Shown piece after piece: positions 11,740 through 23,079 of a stretch of 64,000 bases of DNA (the first letter of the stretch is position 1; each line of letters starts with the position of its first letter). Position numbers and translations under genes: made by a program. Under the pieces are notes generated by a model. That model saw only the letters and a program-made list of their open reading frames with translations, made no database searches and was not told where the DNA came from. Origin of the DNA: Vespula vulgaris (lineage: Eukaryota; Arthropoda; Insecta; Hymenoptera; Vespidae); NCBI RefSeq assembly GCF_905475345.1, contig NC_066608.1, forward strand, positions 1,607,501-1,671,500, read 5' to 3'.

Positions 11740-12060
11740 TGTTATTCGCTCGATTAACCAGACAACTAACGACTGGATAAACGCGTACGCTCCACCGAGA
11801 CCACGAAAACGGAGAATCCGAGAACGAATTCACGAATTCGTTGGTGTTCCATACGATAACATATATGAACAAAGAGGAGATGTCGAGTAAACTGGCACGT
11901 GGCTCGATACTTGTTGAATTCTCTGCATTGTTGAACCGAAACTCTCGTACGTCAGGTAAAACTACATATAACGTTATCGCGGTTGACGCGTACGACGTTA
12001 ACGATACTCTTGAACTATTATAAATATGTTATTTATAATAGTTCGAGTACGAGCAAACGA
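11740..12060. other. Island with palindrome, donor-like site and hairpin
   Basis: A repeat-poor segment with several marked features. There is a 9-bp inverted repeat AACGAATTC/GAATTCGTT at 11823-11842. A plus-strand frame from ATG 11865 (MNKEEMSSKLARG) leads into a good donor match, GTCAG|GTAAAA, at 11955/11956. A strong hairpin lies at 12002-12051. A candidate first coding exon would be 11865-11955. Nothing confirms transcription. Confidence 0.3.
12005..12049. other. Stem-loop
   Basis: GAACTATTATAAAT (12012-12025) pairs perfectly with 12031-12044 around a 5-base loop. After a 2-base bulge, TACTC (12005-12009) pairs with GAGTA (12045-12049). The stem totals about 19 pairs. It is shorter and more AT-rich than a typical miRNA precursor. 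Confidence 0.7.
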
Positions 12061-12518
12061 AAACGTATTTTCTTGTATTTCACAGTTTTACCGTCTGATC
12101 GTTTATTTTATCGTAATTAATAACACAGTGGATACAATAAGTAGATATGTATTAGAGACGTTACATACATTCGTTTTTATATAAGTTTTAAACGATGTAT
12201 TTTATAAAAAAAAATAAATAAATTCCTCTATACGGAAGTTGCGTATTATATTGTAGATGTATGTAGATGAAAGAGTATCGGAGTTTCGAAAAATTTATTG
12301 CGGCTTAACGAATTCCAAGTGAAAATGTTTATTAAATTTTATTGATTTAAAACGTAATTGGCGACGAAATGTTTCACTTAGTTTCGCAAAAGTTGGCTTT
12401 ATCTTTTTTTTTCTCTCTTGTTTTTTTCAATCTTCTTTTTTTGGCTTTTTTTTCATTTGTTCGCCAGCAACAAAATGATTAATTTTGTTCACGAAATATG
12501 GTACATACTCGTTATTAG

Positions 12519-12564
<46 letters not shown>

Positions 12565-13690
12565 TATTATAATTAGCATTATAATTAAAAAATTATATTG
12601 AAAACGTCAAGACAAATTCAGAGAAATTTCGTTTCAAGTATGTGAATTGAATATCGCTTGAAAATTTCAATAAGTCAGGGTAACATTAATACGAAATTAT
12701 CTTTCATATAACGAATGAGTTAGAAATCATTGATAATACTCGGATGAAATATAACTCACGTTTAATATGAACCTAACTCGAACTTGATAATCTTCTAAAA
12801 AGGGTAATAAAACGTAATCGTTACGATGGGGGATTAACGGTCGAGGTCAATCGCAACCATTCTCGACAACTTCTGCTAATATTACCGAGAGTTTGCTGTC
12901 TCCACAAAATCGAATTCAATTTACATAACGTTCGGTTAGATTATAGTTTGTCGTTCGAACGAGGAACGAGACGTACATAAACCTTGTTGATTTATTCGAA
13001 TTAAATGAAATCATTCTTTATTGTATGGTATCAAAAAGGAAAAAGAAAAAAAAAGAAAAAGAAAAATGAAAGAAGAAGAAGAAAAAGAAGAAAAAATAAA
13101 ACGAAATAAAATAAAACTCGTCGATCGAATAAAATCACGTTTTCGGACACGCCTTTGCTAGATCGTCGAAGAAGATTTCTTCTTTCTTTGATCCTTTCAT
13201 TCCTTAGCACCGTCATAAAGCATTTCGAAGCGATTTACTCTCTGCGCAACGTGCAGCCCACGGGCAGTTTAACAATCCCCCAACAATCCCTATTTCGACC
13301 CCTCTTTTTTTTTTTATCCAGAGAACCAAGCTTTTTCTCTTTCCAACTGAGTTTATTTCTTCCTATCGTGGTTCTGAAAAGATAACTACAATCGATACGT
13401 AAAAGAAAAAAAAAAGAGATTCATTCTGTAAAATTGTCGATGAAAAAAGACAGTAGTAAAATGTTAGAATTATTCGGAAAACGATATCCATTAATCTTAA
13501 TTTAAAATAATCATTTTATCGATCTTATTTGATCGGAACTTAAACTATATTGAAACGTTTTCATGTTAGAAAATGTTTCAATCGTAAAGAAAATGGAATA
13601 ATAAAATAAAATCTTTATATAATTCTTATAACGCGACCATAGAAATCTTATCGAGCGCCGATCGACCCATAAAACGATTGATATATCTAT
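12055..13690. other. AT-rich noncoding segment
   Basis: Contains (TA)n at 12520-12561, T-rich runs at 12400-12470 and A-rich runs at 13035-13105. 12780-12990 is of ordinary complexity, with no exon seen. Confidence 0.55.
12520..12561. repeat. (TA)21 microsatellite
   Basis: Pure alternating TA between GTTATTAGT and GTGTATT. Confidence 0.95.
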
Positions 13691-13764
13691 AGATATAGAC
13701 ACCTAAATACCATGGAATTCAACACGAGAGAGGCATTTTCGATAAAGCATCGTACTCGCACGTG

Positions 13765-13820
13765 ATGTAATCCGATTTCAATCGGTCGACAGTTCGATGA
13801 CGTAATCCTTCGGGATTAAC
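13765..13820. promoter_or_regulatory. Cluster of three TAATCC homeodomain-type sites
   Basis: TAATCC at 13768-13773, TAATCC at 13803-13808 and its inverse GGATTA at 13813-13818, the last two facing each other across 4 bases. TAATCC is the known core of K50 homeodomains (Otd/Otx, Bicoid class). The surrounding 13700-14050 is repeat-poor. The sites are seen; binding and function are inferred. Confidence 0.25.
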
Positions 13821-13829
13821 CCTCTCCCT

Positions 13830-15600
13830 GTTTCCCCAAGTATTCCCCTTTTATGGGACATGCGACGATCATGCTTCGTTGGTTAGATAGGAAAACATGA
13901 AAAATCTGTCGAATGATTGACAATTCGACCAGAAAAACGAAAGGAAATATAATCAACGTGGTAAACCTGAACGAAACTACAATACTAACAGTAAGTCGAT
14001 AAGGTTGGATCATCGGGCAAATCTTTCCAATGCGATTGTGATCTTTCGTGAATTTCTCTCTTTCTCTCTTTCTTTCTCTTTTTTTTTGGATATATCTTTC
14101 CGTTCTTTTAAAATTTTCTTTAATGCAACAACAAGACACTCGAGAATAAATATTAAATATTCCAAATAGAAAAATTCAAAGTGCAGAATGTATATTTTTA
14201 TTGTGCTTGAGATAAAGAAGCTAAATTAGAGAAAAAAGGGGAGAAAGATGATTGTACTAAAAAGGTGGGAAGCCGAATTGCACGACATACCGACCGAAAA
14301 AGTGTATTCGAAAAAGGGAATTGCAAAGAGCCGACACATACGGCAAGAGAGAGGGGGAGAGACAGAAAGAGAGATGGAAAAGGATAGACAGAGAGATAGA
14401 GGAGACAGAAAACTCACTCGGTCGTAGAACGAGAGGAGAAATTGAGTTCGCTGAATTTTACATAGAGAGGAGTTTCGTTCGAAGGCGTGTGCGCGTGGTT
14501 TCATCCAGAGAATCGTAGCGCTATGTTCGTTTACACAAGAATTGTTCACCTATACCTTTGTTTCGCTTTAACAAAAAATGCTACCAACGTCCAGTAGTAG
14601 TAGCCAAACGACCGCATATTTTTCTCAAGCCCCATACTCCATTTCTTTTATTCTGAATTTCATTTTTATTTTTCTCTCTTAGATTTTTTTCCTTTTTCTT
14701 TTTCTTTCTTCTTCTTCTCTTTTCTTCATTTTTTCCCTTGTGTTGTGTGTGTGTTTTTTTTCCTTTTTTTTTTAATTGTTTTCACACGTTCGTCCTTTCA
14801 ACGTGAATTTAAAAACGATTTACAAAAACATATTTGCATTTATTTTACGTTTCATTGTTCCTTTTTAAAACTTCATTCATCTTCTCTCATATAATTAACA
14901 ATTCGTAAGATTTTATAAGACGTGTGTTGAATATAAAAAATAAAGTAACGAAGCTGGATCGTATGATTTAATATACGTTTTTAATATTTTATTATTCGTC
15001 TTATTTCGTACGATTAAAAATTTATAAAGTTTGAAAATATGAGTGCAATATATAAATAGAAAATTTTTGATAACAGTATTGGAAATGAAACGATATCCTT
15101 CGATCTTTATTAATTAAATCTTTTATATTTTATTATACTTTAGGAGCCGTCTGTCTTCCCGTACAATTAATAATCTTTAAGATAAGAAAGAAAAATGATA
15201 TTACGTTTCGAAATTTCCATACAGAAGTATCGGAGATAAAATAATATTAATAATAACATGTTGAATCTATAATGTAATATACATACATTTTACACGTTTT
15301 ATGATCTTTTTCTCTTCTCCTTTTTTTTTATATATAAAATACTATCATTTTTCGTAGGATCAAAAGTCTAAGTAAGATTTGAGACGAAGGACGTGGTTAT
15401 TTGAAAAGTTATAAATAAGAAGACAGCTCGTTAGGTCAGGAAAAATCGTTGGTTTTCGTAGCGTTTCTGTTGAGAACAATAAACGTTCTCGTTGAATAAG
15501 AATCACCGAGATATTGCGGTATATGAAAGTAAAAAGTAAAAAGAAAAAAAAGTTTGAAAAAAGAAAAGAAAAGAAAAGGAAAAAAAATAAACGCTAGATA
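13830..15600. other. Noncoding segment, purine and T-rich runs
   Basis: Purine-rich strings lie at 14345-14440 and T-rich strings at 14640-14780. 14880-15350 is mostly A/T. The 107-residue minus frames here run through CT/GA runs and are not supported. Confidence 0.5.
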
Positions 15601-15619
15601 CGTCTTTCTCGTTGACTTT

Positions 15620-15850
15620 CTACTTCCCCTATTTCAGTGCGAGTTCAGCGAAATCGTATCACCAGGCTGTCGTCATGGGTGCCATAGTTCGAAACGACAT
15701 GTTGCGTGAAATACCGTAAAACTGTATTCCACCATGTGTTGTACATTCAGGGGTATGTTGCGCGCGTTTAATATTTCCCGGTAGTTTTATTATCCGAATT
15801 CAAAGAAATGATATACGCTTCAAAGATCACCGTGTACACTACCGACATAT
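15620..15850. other. Repeat-poor island
   Basis: Sequence of ordinary complexity, including an E-box-like CCACCATGTGTTG, GCGCGCGTTTAATATTTCC and several CpGs. No convincing open frame. Candidate conserved noncoding element. Confidence 0.3.
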
Positions 15851-16293
15851 GAACAAATTTTCGTTCACCGAGTGCTTTGTCACATTTCATTTTAAACGAT
15901 GAATTTTTTAGAGAGTAGAAGGTATCTCCTTCTTTGAAATTTCAATAAGCTGTCAAATGAAATTAAACGTTTCTTTGTGTTTGTTTCTTTTTCCTTTTCT
16001 TTTATTCTTTTTCTCTTAAACATTTTCTAGATTTCTCCTTTGGTATCACAGGACACACCGAGAATTCTTTCATTCCATTACGTTATTTCCTTCTCGAGAG
16101 TTTTTTCTCCTTTTTTCATTTTATTTACTTCGTACAAAGTTAACGTGAAAACGAAAAGAAATTTGCATTTTCACTGTTACGCAAGGGTGATTTAATAAAA
16201 CGGAATGATTTCCAGAGGCAGCTCGATCGCGATGCCTTTCTCGTTAAATAGATTCGTTTGATTCTTCTCTACGTATTTTTGTCGAGCTATATA

Positions 16294-16299
16294 CGTGTG

Positions 16300-16330
<31 letters not shown>

Positions 16331-16380
16331 TCACACACACACACATACACATTATATACACACATATGTATGTGTGTATA
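16294..16380. repeat. Compound (GT)(TA)(CA) microsatellite
   Basis: GTGTGT leads into about 11 TA units, then interrupted CA units (ACACACTCACACAC) and ACATATGTATGTGTG. The arms are mutually complementary. Confidence 0.92.
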
Positions 16381-16650
16381 GAGGATATTCCATTGTACGA
16401 GCGATACAATAGAGCTATGCGAATTCTTCTCTCTCTCTCCCTCTCTCTTTTTTTCTCTTTTTTTATTTCTCTCTCTCGCTCACGTTGAACTTCTGTTGCG
16501 AAAAGATTCACCATCGAGCTATCGAACTCGATTATCAGTATTATTTCTACGTCGAGCACAGTGGAGAGAATTTTTTTTTCCTTTTTTTTCTCTTTCTCTC
16601 TCTCTGTCTGTCTCTCTCGTTGTTCCCTTGCTTTCTTTCTTTCTTTAGAT

Positions 16651-16652
<2 letters not shown>

Positions 16653-16724
<72 letters not shown>
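16653..16724. repeat. Compound (AT)20(AG)16 microsatellite
   Basis: A pure AT run to about 16692 switches without interruption to a pure AG run. The long frames spanning it in several phases are repeat products. Confidence 0.95.
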
Positions 16725-16730
<6 letters not shown>

Positions 16731-16849
16731 AAAATTCCATTCGTCGATCTCACCGTAAATGTTAACGTTCAGCATGTGGAAAAGTTGATATGTTTTGTGA
16801 AATAGAAGAAAACAAGAGAATTTCGCAAAGTGTTTTCGGTGGATTTCAA

Positions 16850-17060
16850 ACCTTCAAGGTTTCCTTATCGAAGCCACAAAGGCAGCAGCCGTTACTAAAA
16901 CCTAGCCTCGCAGCTGCTCTCGGGATGATTAATGGCCGAATAAACGATGATAGCAGTTTGTTCGAGCGGCCTAACAAACGAGCCGAGCGTACCACCAAAC
17001 GCGAAATCGTTTTATCAAAACGATGCATTCGGAGAAAACGCACGCGTAATCGTGTTTGTA
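16850..17060. other. GC-richer repeat-poor island
   Basis: Balanced sequence with AAAGGCAGCAGCCG, GGATGATTAATGGCCG and CGAGCGGCC. Both strands are open here (136 codons plus and 72 minus), so neither frame is favoured. ATTAATGG and AATAAACG resemble homeodomain cores. Candidate enhancer. Confidence 0.3.
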
Positions 17061-17126
17061 TCATTTTTCTTTTTTTCTCGTTTTGTTTTTATTTATTTTC
17101 TTCTTCTTTTATTTCTTTTTTTTTTG

Positions 17127-17179
17127 TACACGCACACACCTACACACACACGCATATATATATATATATGTACATATAT
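17127..17179. repeat. (CA)n then (TA)n microsatellite
   Basis: Interrupted CA units followed by a short TA run and GTACATATAT. Confidence 0.9.
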
Positions 17180-18160
17180 CTGCATTTTGTTTTTTCATAA
17201 TAATTCTGTGAAATTTTTGTTAATTTTTTTATTCTTTCTTCCTCTATATTTCTTTATATCTCTAGCTTCGTTTACTGACTGTTGCACAATTCTTTTTAAT
17301 ATTGAACTGGTTCTAGATTTATTACATTCCTACGGCGATATTTGATTATATCGTTTGAATACTTTTCTATTCTTCTTTGTTCTTTTTTTTTGTTTAATAT
17401 ACATATGCACACACTCACACACACACACACACATATATATGAAAAAGATCAAATCAAAAGATATTATCGAAGAAATATATTTTTATCACGTTGGTTGCGT
17501 TAATGGCATCTACTCTCTTCCTCTCGAGTTTTATATATTCTTCTATTTTATACGAACCCGATAAGTTGCTTTACTGAACTATTATTATAGATGGGAATTG
17601 CACATTTCGAATTTACTGCTAAGACGATTAGAAGTTCTTTGAAGGGGCGTCGCGTGTCGCGATTTCATTGGATGGTAACTCCTCCGAAGTATCTCACTTC
17701 CCTCGAGTGTTCTTACTTTCTCGTTGCAATTAGTACAAAGTAAGCTACTAGCCGAGTAACTGAAACGGTTCGGCGAGGCAGAATGTTACGGTCGAACAAA
17801 TCGATTCTCGAAAGTAACGAGTTTTCCAATAAAATTTTCTTGTGGAATTTAACGTGACTCCTTGTAATCTTGGTTTTTTTCTTTTCTTTTTTTTTCTTCG
17901 ATCAATTTTTAACATTACATGACCAATAATAATTCGGATGTGCATTTGTGTTTAAGATTAAAAAAAGAAATTACTATAATAATTATAACGTATTAATAAT
18001 ATTGTATATTGTCTACAATAATTATAATTTATTTAATTATTGTAATTATTAGAAATAAAATCGTATATTTTGATATTAAGATTATGAATAATAGATCGAT
18101 CGCTTAGCAGTAAGAATTGTTATGACAATAATTATAGTGATAATAATAGTAATAGTGTAT
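17180..18160. other. Noncoding segment with one island
   Basis: T-rich to 17400, then an interrupted CA tract at 17398-17440. 17580-17850 is of ordinary complexity (AGGGGCGTCGCGTGTCGCG) without a clear exon. 17960-18110 is almost pure A/T. No gene is supported. Confidence 0.5.
17398..17440. repeat. (CA)n microsatellite
   Basis: ACATATGCACACACTCACAC followed by CA units ending in ATATATAT. Confidence 0.9.
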
Positions 18161-18164
18161 GTGA

Positions 18165-18350
18165 AGGTGATGGAGTGGAACATAACAAGCACCTGATACA
18201 GTTGAACGCGCATTTCCAAGCGGTCGCATCTTCGACATTCACGGAAGCATTAAGGGAAAGATACGGTCGGACGAATTTACTCAAACAATAGATTTTACCA
18301 AAGGAAAGAAAAGAGGGCGCGCGTCTCTACATTTTGGGCCTTTTTTCCAC
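18165..18350. other. Repeat-poor island
   Basis: GC-richer sequence with GCACCTGATACAG (CACCTG E-box) and GAGGGCGCGCGTC. No open frame worth reporting. Confidence 0.25.
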
Positions 18351-18427
18351 CATATACCTTCTGTCTCTTTTTTCTCTATATCTCGTTTCTTATCGAACGT
18401 CGTCGTTTCGAAAAATAATTTCTTTCA

Positions 18428-18429
<2 letters not shown>

Positions 18430-18474
<45 letters not shown>

Positions 18475-18479
18475 TCTCT
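18430..18479. repeat. (TC)n microsatellite
   Basis: Pure TC with one TA interruption near the middle. Confidence 0.95.
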
Positions 18480-18489
18480 GTATAAGTCG

Positions 18490-20400
18490 TTCGTATTTTT
18501 ATCTATCTTTCATATCGTCAAACATAAAATGCATTTTGCGAAGGGAAACATAGATCTAAGTAAAGTGCATGACACAAGCGTTTGATATTTCTTACGTCGA
18601 TAAGATATAGCCTCGAGGATAGTTTTCCAGAATATATTTCAGTCTAGATCTCCAGAATCTACTAGAACCTAAGCGATTCCCTTTTACTTTGGCCTTCAAT
18701 AACAGTAAACGTATCTCAAGGAAAGATCTAGTTCAAAGCGATCTATCCTAGTATGTGCTACGAACGTTTAGGTGAGTTCATTATACGAGTATAATGCACC
18801 ATAGTACGCTTTGTTGGATCCATGTGCTCTCGTAGAAAGGAAATGTTTGAATAGATTTTGTAAGCTTGTTTGTTAAATTTTCCTTTTGATAAATTAAATA
18901 TTTATTAGCGAAAATTACACCAAGTGTTTTGTTAATAATAATAAAGTAGTAGATATTTATCTTTGTTGTTTTTTGATTGATTTATTTATTTTTTCTCGTT
19001 TTTATTGAACGTAGTTTTTCGATTGAGTGCTCGTAAAAATGTTGTTTGTCGAGAATAAAGTATATAAATACATATGTGTGTGTGTGTGTATTTCTAAAGG
19101 TCGAAGACACGTAATGAAAAAAGTCATGTGTCGTCTCGTCGTACGAGAGAAAAGGGCAATAGCGTCAACAAAGTCGAAAGAAGGGTGTGTTCTCATGACA
19201 AGAACGAGTAAAGACATGAGACATGCGAGCTTTCACGTTTACGTCTCTGTTGAAGAGCTCGTGAAAGTTCGACTTGCGGCAGCTTTTCTATCTCGTCGAT
19301 ATTCGACGACATCTTGTTTATTTCTTTTTCGAGAACTATTCCACACTACACAGATGTGTGTGTATATATATATATACACGTATCCAGAGATACAAAAATA
19401 TTTCGGAATTTTCTTCGAAAGAAATTTCTTATTAAACGTTTAATATATCGTTTCTGTATATTCTCCATGCGCTTACACGTCTATTTGTGTTATTTTGTGT
19501 GTATATTAGAAATGTTGTTTCAATACTCATCCAACATGAAACATTGCCCGCCATACTTTCGGGTCAACGCACATATGTATCTGTAATAATTAACGTAGAA
19601 ATATCGAACTGCATTTGTCGAATGCGGTTTCCAAATAAATTTTCACCGCAATTTGAGAATGTTTGGAAACGTTTGTGAAATCGAGATCGTACATATTTTG
19701 AATTTTCGTGGTTACGTTATATTCCTTTTACATGGTCGAATACAAGCGGATTTTTTGACGTTGCTAAAAATGACCCGATGCGTAATATTTATACAATTTT
19801 TAATGGAATACCGTTCGTAAAACTTCAAAGAAACAATTTTCTGTGAACGCGAACATTTCTTGTTATTGCGAAACGATCTAAGAAAGATTTTGTCAGATCG
19901 TATCGATTGTTAAGTCGTTAATTCGAATTGATTCTTTATTTATCGTAATTAAATATTAATTTAGAGATAATATTCAGTATATACTTCGTAAATAAAGTTT
20001 ACTTTAAATATCGTGAATTCAAAGACGAACAAAGAGAGAGAAAAAGAGAGAGAAAGAGAGATAAACAGACAGAAAGAGAGACAGAAAGAGAGATCGATGT
20101 TTCGGAACGACCGAATTGAAGGGTACAAAGAGCATAGCGAACTTCATTCTAGTTGGATGGTTCCGCTGGGTGAAAGAAGAAATCAAACGGACTTATCTCA
20201 AAATCCGATTACATCGAGCTCGTCGATCTCCTTTCTCAAACGTTTTCTACCTTCTATGGTTGGATCACGTACAGAAACGCTGCACCTTTTTCTCAAGAAA
20301 ATCGTATTCGATGGCGAAGCTAACGCGTGAAATCGAGAGAGGACGTTTGTGGTCGAACAGAATTCTGGCGTGTCTTTGAAATTCCTGCGGGCGTTTTAGG
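18490..20400. other. Mixed noncoding segment with weak open frames
   Basis: 19097-19330 and 20095-20400 are of ordinary complexity, and each sits inside an open frame of 87-138 codons. The first frame crosses a TG repeat and ends in a TA repeat. The second is open in two overlapping phases after a GA-rich start. I recognise no domain in either and do not call them genes. Confidence 0.4.
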
Positions 20401-21360
20401 GAGAGGAACCTTTTTTGAGATAGGATTTATCAAGAATATTTACTACTACTACGTTTCGTTCATCTTCTTTCATTATCAGAATGAAAGAGAAAAGAAGATC
20501 AGATTTCGATAGTAACTCAAATGAATTTAATTATTATCATTCCAATCGTCATTAATATCATTAATATCATTCTTTTTTTTATATATGTATTAATTAATAA
20601 GTATTTCTAAAAAATAAGTATTTATAAAAAAAATTTTCCATCGAACAATTTCGTAACATAAAAACATTTTAACGTTTTTCCCTCGACGCGTTATAATTCG
20701 GAAATTTTTTTTTCAGTAACACCTATCGTAAAGAAAAAAAAGGTATCGCTTTTGGATTTCTATCGAATTAGGTATTGGAAATATGTTTGACATAATTGTA
20801 ATTATTACTTATTCATCTCATAAATTTCTCGAAGGATCTCGAAACCTTTTTCTCGTTTTCATTATTGAACATAGAAAAATAGTATAATTGTTTAGGTTTA
20901 CATTGATCTGGGGGATTAGTTTCAGAAAGATTTCCCTCGAGAACGATAGGTACAGTGTATACCTAGGAGAGTGAGAAACGACCACGGGTTTCTTTTATTC
21001 TTTACCCTTCTTTTCTCAATTCAACCATTTGCATATATTTTATTGTCGTTTCTATCTTATTCTCTCATAATATATGATACGTAACATTAAATTGAAATAG
21101 GCAAAATATTTCTATTCGATGTGTAATATACCTACATTTATTTTCTTAAACATTGAGAATAGCACTTAACAGATGCCTAGTTCTTAGTAATACCAGCTAA
21201 AGACAAAGTGAACAAAGACCGATAGTAATATTTCTCTTTTGTGCGATATAACTCAGAGTTAACAAAACCATAGGACATTCTGCATACTCTCTCTAGTCTA
21301 GACATATATTAACGACTTAATGCGACACGTTATAAGATTCCACAAGGTAATTTCTCACAG

Positions 21361-21404
<44 letters not shown>

Positions 21405-21720
21405 TGTACAATCTCTCTTATATATCAAAGATCTCAATAGAAAAAGATTTAGAAAGACGAAGGTATTTTACGATTAGAAGAAAAGTCATTTATTTTATTC
21501 CAGTGACATATTCAAGATTTAAAATCGATATCACATTATTATTATCTACTGTGATATAATGGAAGATTGTAGGAAGAGTAGGGGTGAGATAGGGGTGAGT
21601 AGGGGGAGAGGTGAGTTAAGTTCGAAAATAGAAGTTAAAGAGAGTATTCTCGGTTTCCTTGAGAAAAGATAAAATTTATTTGAGAAAGTGAGAGAAGATC
21701 GAAATCGTGGAATAATAGCT
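20400..21720. other. AT-rich noncoding segment
   Basis: Mostly A/T-rich with the (AT)n tract at 21363-21403, and a G-rich patch at 21580-21615 (GGGGTGAGTAGGGGGAGAGG). No gene is supported. Confidence 0.5.
21363..21403. repeat. (AT)n microsatellite
   Basis: Pure alternating A and T for about 41 bases. Confidence 0.95.
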
Positions 21721-21729
21721 TGTAATTGA

Positions 21730-22110
21730 GTTCTAATCAGTGTTCCTTAGAGGGGGTAACGACTGTAGCCATTAATCTTACTTGCTGTTGTTAGACGAAG
21801 TCTTCCGATCTTTCAAGCTCTTTCTATCCTTCGTCGTGGTTAACAAGAATGGCAGAGTGTCGACATACGAATCCTTCGAAAATTAATCCTTCGAGGTATA
21901 ACGTTAGCCTAGGTATGGATTAAAGTACAAGAGTAACTATTCAATTTATCCTTTGTAATTATCACCTTAGAAACCACTATATTTGGATAGTAGTAGCATT
22001 TAAAAGTTCCAGTTAATTTTCGATTTTACGAGTTACTAAGGCTTCAGTTACGCGTTAACAGGAAAATACTTCTAACGAGAGTTTTTCCTCTGGTCTTTTT
22101 CTAACGAAAC
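21730..22110. other. Repeat-poor island with TAATCC/GGATTA sites
   Basis: About 380 bases without simple repeats. Contains TAATCC at 21884-21889 and GGATTA at 21917-21922, with the near-repeated words GAATCCTTCGA and TAATCCTTCGA at 21869-21894. Candidate regulatory DNA; no exon seen. Confidence 0.3.
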
Positions 22111-22680
22111 GTAATTAGCTATACGTTATCATAAATTTTCTTTGATCGTTGTTGTTTCCGAACGATTCGAAATGAACTTTCGTTGAACTATTTCGGGCAT
22201 ATAGTGACAAACGTATAAAAGATCTCATCTGTTTCACTCTGGTATTTTCTATGGACCGTGTGAAAATTCATAGCTCTTCGATATGCAATCAAAATGGTGT
22301 ATATACACCTGCATACATAGATACATATGTATGCATATATGTATGCATGTGGATACATGTAAAATGGAATTCAGTCAGTCGATACGCACAAACTCGTTGC
22401 AGAAAGCAATCGATAAAACGTCGAAACCCGGTGCACAAGGTTTTCGATTAATAATCCTTTACGTAGTTTCGACATAATCGAAAATACCTTTTGAAATGTG
22501 CTAGATATCGGCTGATGAAAAGTTATTTGTAAAGTAATTACGATGGAAGGGGCTTTTCTCTCTGGGGAAGTCTTACGATTAACTTTCCGCGCGAAACTTT
22601 GTGCTTGTCGTTTCTACTTCACCGGTTAAAGTATCGAATTCATTTGCAAGACCCGTTTGATTTACGATCGGTATAAGGGG

Positions 22681-22729
<49 letters not shown>

Positions 22730-22747
22730 TACACATACATATATATA
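22681..22747. repeat. (TA)n microsatellite with CA-rich tail
   Basis: Pure TA to about 22719, then ACACATATACATACACATAC. Confidence 0.95.
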
Positions 22748-22849
22748 CAGGATACGTTTATTCAAGAAGAAAATTCTGCGCAAGAAGATCGGCATAAAGT
22801 AAATGCTGAGAATGGCAAATCCAAGAAGCATTTGGTTTGGCTGACAATT

Positions 22850-23040
22850 ACATTTCAAATTACCTTCCAAATTGGTCCGCGTAATTGCCATCTCGAGATG
22901 TAATTAAACCGATAGCCGTTTTCGCGGGTCACCAGAAGAGCCACCGTTAGTTTCGCTCTAACGTCGAGTTGCTCTGACCCTCAACTTTGATCTCCTGCGC
23001 GTGAAGCGAGAAAGCGAGTGAGATGAAATGAGACTCACAA
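22850..23040. other. GC-richer island left of a GA repeat
   Basis: Contains GTAATTAAACCGATAG, GTTTTCGCGGGTCACC and CTCCTGCGCGTGAAGCG. Repeat-poor and CpG-containing, without a clear frame. Candidate conserved noncoding element. Confidence 0.3.
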
Positions 23041-23073
23041 AGAGAGAGAGAGAGAGAGACAGAGAGAGAGAGG
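23040..23073. repeat. (GA)n microsatellite
   Basis: GA units with one GACA interruption, running into GGGGATGAGGGGG. Confidence 0.93.
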
Positions 23074-23079
23074 GGATGA

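Noticed and set aside
16287..16775. 162-codon minus frame
   Set aside because: Composed of GA, TA and CA microsatellite translations (SLSLSL, YIYIYI, EREREK).
19027..19443. 138-codon plus frame
   Set aside because: Crosses a TG repeat (CVCVC) and ends in a TA repeat (YIYIYTY). No domain is seen in the middle, and other phases are also open.
20013..20379. Two overlapping plus frames (105 and 87 codons)
   Set aside because: Different phases of the same bases, the first starting in a GA run. No way to choose and no family match by eye.
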